From: Rhodoferax sp. UBA4409 | GTDB lineage: Bacteria > Pseudomonadota > Gammaproteobacteria > Burkholderiales > Burkholderiaceae_C | Direction of reading: 5' to 3' | Assembly (NCBI GenBank): GCA_002390825.1 | Contig: DGQR01000130.1 | Coordinates: 10,827 to 17,852, forward strand | DNA length: 7,026 nt | In this document: positions 1-5,703 of the stretch, piece by piece | Layout of the letters: each line of letters begins with the position of its first letter | Position numbering within the stretch: the first letter of the stretch is position 1 | The notes under the pieces: generated by a model | Told to the model about the DNA's origin: nothing | What the model saw: the letters and a program-made list of their open reading frames with translations, nothing else | The model's database searches: none | Program-made: the position numbers and the translations under genes

Positions 1-548
1 GGCATGATCACCACGCTGCGCAAGCCGCGCTTGTCCAAGCCCAGGATTTCGTCCACAGCCTTGGGGTCAAAACCTTCCATGGGGGTGGCGTCGACTTTCT
101 CTTCAGCAGCCGCAATCAGGGCGGTGCCCACGCCAATATAGGCTTGGCGGGCAGCGTGCTGGTAGTTCACTTCGGCCTCGCGGGGCACGTAGGCGCCCAA
201 AATCATCTTGCGGTAGTTTTCCCAACCTTCGTTCACGAAACCGCGCTCGGTGTTGACCAAGTCGAAAGACGCATTGATGCGCTCCGCGGTGTAGTTGTCC
301 CAGGCGGCAAATACCAACAGGTGCGAGCCATCGGTGATCTGCGCCTGGTTCCAGGCCACGGGCACGATCTTTTCACGCAACTCTTTGTTGCTCACCACGA
401 TCAGCTCATAAGGCTGCAAACCGCTGGAGGTGGCCGTCAGGCGCACGGCTTCCAGGATGCGGTCCAGCTTGTCTTGGGGGACTGCTTTGGTGGGGTTGAA
501 TTTCTTGGCGGCGTAGCGCCACTGTAGTGTGCTGATGAGGTCGGACAT
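1..548 (-). CDS. NfsB-like NAD(P)H-dependent nitroreductase, 3' end outside window
   Basis: Partial gene: 182 complete codons from an ATG at 548-546, running off the left edge. The protein begins MSDLISTLQWRYAAKKF and fits the FMN-dependent nitroreductase family (NfsB / NAD(P)H oxidoreductase type), cytosolic flavoproteins that reduce nitro compounds, quinones or flavins with NAD(P)H. Visible family marks are the N-terminal basic segment RYAAKKF (residues 11-17, FMN phosphate side), SSGLQPYEL (41-49, the counterpart of NfsB's SSTNSQPWHF), an AYIGVGTALIAAAEE helix (136-150) and MEGFDPKAVDEILGL (157-171), which matches the 'PIEGFD' segment of NfsB. The family is usually about 200-220 residues, so some 20-35 C-terminal residues are missing here. 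The upstream AGAAAG (555-560), 6 nt from the ATG, is only a weak ribosome binding site. The gene lies on the same strand as purL but behind its terminator. The physiological substrate cannot be told from sequence. Confidence 0.9.
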   Translation of the reverse strand, partial: MSDLISTLQWRYAAKKFNPTKAVPQDKLDRILEAVRLTATSSGLQPYELIVVSNKELREKIVPVAWNQAQITDGSHLLVFAAWDNYTAERINASFDLVNTERGFVNEGWENYRKMILGAYVPREAEVNYQHAARQAYIGVGTALIAAAEEKVDATPMEGFDPKAVDEILGLDKRGLRSVVIM

Positions 549-624
549 CAAATGCTTTCTAAAGTTGGGAGGCCGCAACCAGGTTGGCTACCGCCGGAAG
601 TCGACAACTGGGGACTGTAGTGGC

Positions 625-651
625 AAAAACAAGGGGCCTGTAGGCCCCTTG
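625..651 (-). terminator. Rho-independent terminator of purL
   Basis: A perfect 9-bp GC-rich stem, CAAGGGGCC (630-638) and GGCCCCTTG (643-651), encloses the tetraloop TGTA (639-642). On the minus strand the hairpin is followed at once by five T residues (the A-run at 625-629 on the plus strand), the classic intrinsic terminator layout. On the plus strand there is no T-tract after the stem, so termination should act in one direction only. It begins about 28 bp past the purL stop codon and lies about 75 bp before the nitroreductase start, so it should separate the two genes. Confidence 0.9.
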
Positions 652-678
652 TGTCAAACCGGCGTCTCTGACGGGGAA

Positions 679-3600
679 TTAACCCACCCACTTGCGCGCA
701 TTGCGCCACAGCTGCATCCAGGGGCTGAATTCGCTCTTGTCCAAGCTGGTCCAGCTCATCTGCACGTTACGGAACACACGCTCGGGGTGCGGCATCATGG
801 CGGTAAAGCGGCCGTCTGCGGTGGTGACTGCGGTCAAGCCACCGGCGCTGCCGTTCGGGTTGAATGGATACGCTTCGGTCGCGGCGCCGGTGTTGTCCAC
901 ATAGCGCATGGCGGCGATGGCCTTGTCCGCGTTGCCTCGGTACTTGAAGTTGGCGTAGCCCTCGCCGTGTGCCACCGCAATCGGCAGGCGCATGCCGGCC
1001 AAGTCGGTGAAGAACAAAGACGGTGATTCCAGTACTTCCACCAGCGAGAGGCGCGCTTCAAAACGCTCGCTCTGGTTGGTGGTGAACCGTGGCCAGTCTT
1101 GCGCGCCGGGGATGATGTCGGCCAGCTCGGCAAACATTTGGCAGCCGTTGCACACGCCCAAGCCGAAGGTGTCCTGGCGGGCAAAGAAGGCCTTGAACTG
1201 CTCAGATAGTACGTCGTTGAACGTAATGCTGCGCGCCCAGCCAATGCCAGCACCCAAGGTGTCGCCGTAGCTGAAACCACCGCAAGCGACCACACCCTTG
1301 AAGTCCTGCAGTTTGGCGCGGCCGGTCTGCAGATCGGTCATGTGCACGTCATAGGCCTCAAAGCCGGCCTCGGTGAAGGCGTAGGCCATTTCCACATGGG
1401 AGTTCACGCCCTGCTCGCGCAGCACCGCTACCTTGGGGCGGCTGGTCAGGATGGCAGGCGCTCCTGATTTGATAGCTGCTTGCGCAGATTCCACGAGCGC
1501 CAGGGCCTTGTTTGGCATGTAAACATGCATGCCGGGGTCTTGCTCGGCGCCGGCAGCGGCGTGTTCGGCGTCGGCACACACGGGGTTGTCGCGCTGCTGG
1601 GCAATCTTCCAGCTCACGGCATCCCACACCTGGTGCAGGTCGGCCAGCTTGGCGCTGAAGATGCTCTTGGCATCGCGCCAGATTTGCAGCTCGCCCTTGC
1701 CAGCGGTGGACACGGAAGCCCCTCCGGTAGCGGCATCAGCAGCCGGCCGTGTTTTACCCACGAAGTGGCTGAACTTGGACAGGCCGTGCTCACGCAAGGT
1801 GGCCATCACCTCCGAACGCTCAGAGGTGCGCACCTGCAACACCACGCCCAGCTCTTCGCTGAACAGGGCCTTGAGTGTGGCTTCTTCACGGCGGGCACCC
1901 ACCTGCCCTGCCCAGTTTTTTCTGTCGCCCACATCCATGCGGCTGTCGGAGATGCCGTCGCCTTCGGTGACCAGCATGTCCACATTCAGGGCTACACCCA
2001 CACGACCGGCAAAGGCCATTTCTGCCACGGTCGCCAACAGCCCACCATCGCCACGGTCGTGATAGGCCAACACTTGACCCTTGGCGCGCAGTGCATTCAC
2101 CGCGTTGACCAGGTTCACCAGGTCTTTGGCGTCGTCCAGATCGGGCACCTTGTCGCCGACTTGGTCCAGGGTCTGCGCCAGGATGCTGGCGGCCATGCGG
2201 TGCTGACCCTTGCCCAAGTCGACCAACACCAATGTGGTGTCCTCGGTCGCGTTCAGCTGGGGCGTCAGCGTGCCGCGCACGTCTTGCAAGGTGGCAAAAC
2301 CGCTCACGATCAGGGACACGGGAGAGGTCACCTTCTTGTCGGTGCCAGCGTCCTTCCACTGGGTGCGCATGGACAACGAATCCTTGCCCACAGGAATGGA
2401 GATACCCAAAGCCGGGCACAGCTCCATGCCCACGGCCTTCACGGTGGCGTACAGCGCGGCGTCTTCACCGGGTTCGCCGCAGGCGGCCATCCAGTTGGCG
2501 GACAGTTTCACGCGCGGCAAGTCGATGGGGGCAGCCAGCAAGTTGGTAATGGCTTCTGCCACCGCCATGCGGCCTGAGGCGGGCGCATCCAAAGCTGCCA
2601 GCGGCGTGCGCTCGCCCATGGACATGGCTTCTCCGGCAAAGCCCTTGAAGTCGGCGAGTGTCACGGCGCAATCTGCCACCGGCACTTGCCAGGGGCCGAC
2701 CATCTGGTCGCGGTGGGTCAGGCCACCCACGGTGCGGTCACCGATGGTGATCAGGAAGCGCTTGGACGCCACAGTGGGGTGCGCCAGCACGTCGATCACG
2801 GCTTTTTGCAAGTCCACGCCAGTCAGATCCAGCGGTTTGAACTGGCGAGCCACGGTTTTTACATCGCGGTGCATCTTGGGCGGCTTGCCCAATAGCACGT
2901 TCATCGGCATGTCGACCGGGGACTCAGCACCCTCGTCTACCAGCTGCAACTGGCGCTCTTCAGTGGCCACGCCAATCACCGCAAACGGGCAACGCTCGCG
3001 CTCGCACAAGGCTTCAAACTGCGCCAGCGACTCGGGAGCGATAGCCAGGACGTAACGCTCCTGGCTTTCGTTGCACCAGATCTCCTTGGGTGCCATACCG
3101 GACTCTTCGAGCTTGACGGCACGCAAATCAAAGCGTGCACCACGGCCTGCGTCGTTGGTCAACTCAGGGAAAGCGTTGGACAAACCGCCCGCACCCACGT
3201 CGTGGATGGCAAGGATGGGGTTGTGGTCACCCTGCATCCAGCACTGGTTGATCACCTCTTGCGCACGGCGCTCGATTTCGGGGTTACCGCGCTGCACCGA
3301 GTCAAAGTCGAGCTCAGCTGCGTTGGCGCCGGTCGCCATGGAGCTGGCCGCGCTGCCGCCCATGCCGATGCGCATGCCGGGGCCGCCCAACTGGATCAGC
3401 AGGCTGCCTGCGGGGAATTCGATCTTGTGGGTCTGGTCGGCATCGATGATGCCGAGACCACCCGCGATCATGATGGGCTTGTGGTAGCCGCGCGCCACGG
3501 TGTCCACATCACTAGCGACCGTCTGCTCGTACTCACGGAAGTAGCCCAGCAGGTTAGGTCGGCCGAACTCGTTGTTGAACGCCGCACCGCCCAAAGGGCC

Positions 3601-4725
3601 TTCGACCATGATTTGCAGCGGGCTGGCAATGTGCTCGGGCTTGCCCAGGGTGCTGCCCCAAAGCTTGGACACGGTAAAGCCGGTCAAGCCTGCCTTGGGC
3701 TTTGAGCCACGGCCAGTCGCACCTTCGTCACGGATTTCGCCGCCCGCACCGGTAGAGGCACCGGGGAATGGGGAAATTGCAGTCGGGTGGTTGTGGGTTT
3801 CCACCTTCATCAGAATGTGGTTGGTTTTGCTATGTTTTTCATAGCTAGCAGCACTGACATCACCTGCGCCAGTGGCCGATTTGGCTGTAAAGCGCTCGAC
3901 CTGCACACCTTCCATCACCGAGGCGTTGTCCGAGTAAGCCACCAGCATGTACTGGGGGTTCAACTGGTGCGTGTTGCGGATCATGCCGAACATGCTCTTG
4001 TCCTGCGCCACGCCGTCGATGGTGAACTGGGCGTTAAAAATCTTGTGGCGGCAGTGCTCGCTGTTGGCCTGCGCGAACATCATCAGTTCCACGTCGGTCG
4101 GGTTGCGCCCCAGCGTGGTGAAGGCGTTCACCAAATAGTCAATTTCATCAGCAGCCAGTGCCAGGCCGAACTGCGTGTTGGCCTTTACCAGCGCATCTTT
4201 GCCGCCACCCAACACGTCCACATGGTCCATGGGCGCGGGTTGCAGGGCATTGAACAGCTCTTGCGCCTGGGCACGGTCCAGCATGGCGCTCTCGGTCATG
4301 CGGTCGTGCAGCAGAGCGGCCACGGCCTGCAGCTGCTCGGGCGTCAACACGGTTTTGCTGAGTAAGCCGTTTTTCAGGGTCAGGCGGTACTCCACCAGCC
4401 GCTCGACCCGCTTTACGGCCAGGCCGCAGTTGTGGGCGATGTCGGTAGCCTTGGAGGCCCAGGGGCTCACGGTGCCGAAACGCGGGCTCACCACAATGGC
4501 GGGGCCCTCTAACGGGCCGGTGTACGGGTCGCCATAGGTCAACAGCGCGGCCAGTTTGTCGGCCAAGGGCTTGTCCAGCGCGGCTTCGGTGGCAGCGAGG
4601 TGCACAAAACGGGCTGCAATGCCGGTAATCTTGTCGCTCACGCCGTGCAGGGCGGGCAGAAGTTGTTGGACGCGGAAATTGCTCAGGGCGTTGCCGCCCT
4701 CGAAAGAGGTGATGTGCAGGGTCAC
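679..4725 (-). CDS. purL: Phosphoribosylformylglycinamidine synthase (FGAM synthase, large single-chain form)
   Basis: Fourth step of purine synthesis: FGAR + ATP + glutamine to FGAM, in the cytosol. About 1348 residues with the GTG start chosen here (E. coli PurL is about 1295). Domains in order: N-terminal PurS-like part from TLHITSFEGGNAL; linker ending in NSEHCRHK (221-228); first synthase half with ETHNHPTAI (HNH at 311-313), GYHKPIM and HDVGAGGLSN (508-517); second half with GKDSLSM (780-786); C-terminal class I glutaminase from RPKVAVLREQGVNSH (1096 onward) with a Cys1192-His1313-Glu1315 triad (GVCNGCQ and MPHPER). It ends NARKWVG before TAA (681-679). The GTG was preferred because homologs begin at (M)TLHI..FEGG and AAGG (4734-4737) sits 8 nt upstream. 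An in-frame ATG at 4797 would add 24 unconserved residues. Two repeat-derived segments (residues 279-299 and 1068-1089) are odd insertions; the frame stays intact, so the gene is probably functional. Confidence 0.97.
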   Translation of the reverse strand: MTLHITSFEGGNALSNFRVQQLLPALHGVSDKITGIAARFVHLAATEAALDKPLADKLAALLTYGDPYTGPLEGPAIVVSPRFGTVSPWASKATDIAHNCGLAVKRVERLVEYRLTLKNGLLSKTVLTPEQLQAVAALLHDRMTESAMLDRAQAQELFNALQPAPMDHVDVLGGGKDALVKANTQFGLALAADEIDYLVNAFTTLGRNPTDVELMMFAQANSEHCRHKIFNAQFTIDGVAQDKSMFGMIRNTHQLNPQYMLVAYSDNASVMEGVQVERFTAKSATGAGDVSAASYEKHSKTNHILMKVETHNHPTAISPFPGASTGAGGEIRDEGATGRGSKPKAGLTGFTVSKLWGSTLGKPEHIASPLQIMVEGPLGGAAFNNEFGRPNLLGYFREYEQTVASDVDTVARGYHKPIMIAGGLGIIDADQTHKIEFPAGSLLIQLGGPGMRIGMGGSAASSMATGANAAELDFDSVQRGNPEIERRAQEVINQCWMQGDHNPILAIHDVGAGGLSNAFPELTNDAGRGARFDLRAVKLEESGMAPKEIWCNESQERYVLAIAPESLAQFEALCERERCPFAVIGVATEERQLQLVDEGAESPVDMPMNVLLGKPPKMHRDVKTVARQFKPLDLTGVDLQKAVIDVLAHPTVASKRFLITIGDRTVGGLTHRDQMVGPWQVPVADCAVTLADFKGFAGEAMSMGERTPLAALDAPASGRMAVAEAITNLLAAPIDLPRVKLSANWMAACGEPGEDAALYATVKAVGMELCPALGISIPVGKDSLSMRTQWKDAGTDKKVTSPVSLIVSGFATLQDVRGTLTPQLNATEDTTLVLVDLGKGQHRMAASILAQTLDQVGDKVPDLDDAKDLVNLVNAVNALRAKGQVLAYHDRGDGGLLATVAEMAFAGRVGVALNVDMLVTEGDGISDSRMDVGDRKNWAGQVGARREEATLKALFSEELGVVLQVRTSERSEVMATLREHGLSKFSHFVGKTRPAADAATGGASVSTAGKGELQIWRDAKSIFSAKLADLHQVWDAVSWKIAQQRDNPVCADAEHAAAGAEQDPGMHVYMPNKALALVESAQAAIKSGAPAILTSRPKVAVLREQGVNSHVEMAYAFTEAGFEAYDVHMTDLQTGRAKLQDFKGVVACGGFSYGDTLGAGIGWARSITFNDVLSEQFKAFFARQDTFGLGVCNGCQMFAELADIIPGAQDWPRFTTNQSERFEARLSLVEVLESPSLFFTDLAGMRLPIAVAHGEGYANFKYRGNADKAIAAMRYVDNTGAATEAYPFNPNGSAGGLTAVTTADGRFTAMMPHPERVFRNVQMSWTSLDKSEFSPWMQLWRNARKWVG
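1460..1523 (+). repeat. Short dispersed repeat, copy B, inside purL
   Basis: A 64-bp segment with ATAGCT (1472-1477), GCGCCAG (1497-1503), GGCC (1504-1507), TTTGGC (1511-1516) and TGTAAA (1518-1523), all in the same order as in copy A. ATAGCT and GCGCCAG are exactly 25 bp apart in both copies. From the first GCT through GCGCCAG I count 27 identities in 44 ungapped positions. Two GCGC blocks (1482-1485 and 1497-1500) could form a small stem. The complement is translated as purL residues 1068-1089 (VYMPNKALALVESAQAAI and on), in the linker just before the glutaminase domain. I remember similar elements (GCTAT, AT-rich stretch, ATAGCTGC, paired GCGC, GGCC) as frequent between genes of Comamonadaceae; this is recall and was not checked. 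Confidence 0.65.
3829..3891 (+). repeat. Short dispersed repeat, copy A, inside purL
   Basis: A 63-bp segment starting with a perfect 6-bp inverted repeat, GCTATG-TTTTT-CATAGC (3829-3845), followed by GCGCCAG (3866-3872), GGCC (3874-3877), TTTGGC (3880-3885) and TGTAAA (3886-3891). The block order and spacing match copy B. The complement is translated as purL residues 279-299 (FTAKSATGAGDVSAASYE and on), ending 11 residues before the conserved HNH. From memory, E. coli PurL has a linker about 7 residues shorter here. The local base make-up (T-runs, TAG-containing blocks) differs from the surrounding GC-rich codons, which supports an inserted element over ordinary coding drift. Confidence 0.65.
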
Positions 4726-4733
4726 TGTGGTGG

Positions 4734-4737
4734 CCTT
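4734..4737 (-). promoter_or_regulatory. Ribosome binding site supporting the purL GTG start
   Basis: On the minus strand AAGG lies 8 nt before the GTG at 4725-4723, a usual Shine-Dalgarno distance. It supports translation from the position where PurL homology begins. A competing GGAG (4805-4808) stands 7 nt before the upstream in-frame ATG (4797-4795), so the start is not settled by the binding site alone. Confidence 0.5.
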
Positions 4738-4810
4738 GTAATGGGCTGGAGCGTTGGGGAGTGGTGATCCACACGCGGCCGCTGACTGGGGACGCATATG
4801 GAAGCTCCGG

Positions 4811-4816
4811 ATTTTA
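4811..4816 (-). promoter_or_regulatory. Possible -10 box for purL
   Basis: On the minus strand TAAAAT matches five of six positions of the sigma-70 -10 consensus, in the only sizeable gap upstream of purL. No good -35 is seen at 16-18 bp upstream, and no TGn extension is present. Transcription would start near 4804, giving a leader of about 80 nt before the GTG start. I see no riboswitch-like structure in that leader. This is a weak prediction. Confidence 0.35.
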
Positions 4817-4840
4817 CCCGCCAGAGCGACCCGCTTTTCC

Positions 4841-4858
4841 CCACCGGCATTGCGGTGG
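4841..4858. repeat. Small inverted repeat in the purL-map divergent region
   Basis: CCACCG (4841-4846) and CGGTGG (4853-4858) are perfect 6-bp arms around a 6-bp centre, GCATTG. The repeat covers the place where the -35 element of the map promoter would lie, so it could be an operator. It has no T-run and no known match that I recognise, and 6-bp GC-rich arms can arise by chance. Confidence 0.3.
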
Positions 4859-4866
4859 CTGGCGGA

Positions 4867-4875
4867 TGGGATAAT
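4867..4875 (+). promoter_or_regulatory. Extended -10 promoter of map
   Basis: TGGGATAAT consists of a TGn extension (4867-4869) joined directly to GATAAT (4870-4875), which matches five of six positions of the sigma-70 -10 consensus. No strong -35 stands at the usual distance (the nearest, TTGCGG at 4850-4855, is only 14 bp away), which is compatible with an extended -10 promoter. Only eight bases separate the -10 box from the map ATG. The A of that ATG is the first purine after G4879, so the transcript probably starts at or within a few bases of the start codon. Confidence 0.65.
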
Positions 4876-4883
4876 CCTGCCCC

Positions 4884-5693
4884 ATGACTATCACTTACAA
4901 AGACGCCCAAGGCATTGCCGGCATGCGCATCGCGGGCAGACTCGCCTCTGAAGTTCTGGATTACCTCACGCCCTTCGTGCAGCCCGGCGTGACGACCAAC
5001 GAGCTCGACAAGCTGGCCCACGACTACATCACCCAGGTGCAAGGCGCCATTCCTGCGCCCTTGAACTACACCGGTGGCGGCAACACGCCCTACCCCAAGT
5101 CCATCTGCACCTCGGTCAACCAGCAGGTGTGCCACGGCATCCCCAATGACAAGCAGCTGAAAAAAGGCGATATCGTCAACATCGACGTCACCGTTATCAA
5201 AGACGGTTGGCACGGCGACACCAGCCGCATGTTCCCGGTGGGCGACTGCTCGATCGCGGCCAAGCGCCTGTGCTCCGTCACCTATGAAGCCATGTGGGTC
5301 GGCATCCAGATGGTCAAGCCTGGCATCCACCTTGGTGACATCGGCCACGCCATCCAGCGTTTTGCCGAAGGCAAGGGCTTCAGCGTGGTTCGCGAGTTTT
5401 GCGGCCACGGTATCGGCCAAGTGTTCCATGAAGAGCCCCAAGTACTGCACTACGGCAAGCCCGGCACCCTGGAAAAGCTCAAGGAAGGCATGACCTTCAC
5501 CATCGAGCCGATGATCAACGCGGGCGGCAAAGACATCAAAGACGGCCCCGAGAAAGACGGTTGGAGCATCGTGACCAAAGACCGCTCCTTGTCTGCGCAA
5601 TGGGAGCACACCGTGCTCGTGACCCCCACCGGCTATGAGGTGTTGACCTTGTCCGCCGGCAGCCCTGCCACCCCTGACTTTGTGACCGCCTGA
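4884..5693 (+). CDS. map: Methionine aminopeptidase, type I
   Basis: A complete 269-residue cytosolic metalloprotease that removes the initiator methionine from nascent proteins when the second residue is small. The 'pita-bread' fold residues are all present: His84 (QVCHGIPN), metal ligands Asp101 (NIDVTV), Asp112 (HGDTSR), His175 (CGHGIG), Glu208 (TIEPM) and Glu241 (QWEHT), plus His182 (VFHEEP). These match E. coli His79, Asp97, Asp108, His171, Glu204, Glu235 and His178. The length is close to the E. coli enzyme (264), with no N-terminal zinc-finger extension, so it is type Ia. The start fits the family N-terminus, and no Shine-Dalgarno sequence is visible upstream; see the promoter entry for the probable leaderless transcript. 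It is divergent from purL and sits 10 bp before glnD, a pairing also known from E. coli, where map precedes glnD. Confidence 0.98.
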   Translation: MTITYKDAQGIAGMRIAGRLASEVLDYLTPFVQPGVTTNELDKLAHDYITQVQGAIPAPLNYTGGGNTPYPKSICTSVNQQVCHGIPNDKQLKKGDIVNIDVTVIKDGWHGDTSRMFPVGDCSIAAKRLCSVTYEAMWVGIQMVKPGIHLGDIGHAIQRFAEGKGFSVVREFCGHGIGQVFHEEPQVLHYGKPGTLEKLKEGMTFTIEPMINAGGKDIKDGPEKDGWSIVTKDRSLSAQWEHTVLVTPTGYEVLTLSAGSPATPDFVTA

Positions 5694-5703
5694 CCGCCCC
5701 ACG

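Noticed and set aside
630..651. Terminator hairpin as part of a repeat or attachment site
   Set aside because: A single stem-loop with a T-run on one side, just past the purL stop, is fully explained as an intrinsic terminator; no second copy occurs in the window.
652..657. Perfect TTGACA on the minus strand as a -35 box for the nitroreductase
   Set aside because: No -10-like hexamer lies 16-18 bp downstream; the space is taken by the terminator hairpin. I could not identify a convincing nitroreductase promoter in 549-678.
1480..2577. Long plus-strand open frame of 365 codons opposite purL
   Set aside because: It lies entirely inside purL, is His/Gln/Gly/Val-rich as expected for the complement of GC-rich codons, and shows no recognisable domain. 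It is a shadow frame.
679..4725. A frameshift or pseudogene in purL caused by the repeat insertions
   Set aside because: The reading frame is continuous, all conserved motifs and the Cys-His-Glu triad are present, and the C-terminus is complete, so the gene looks intact.
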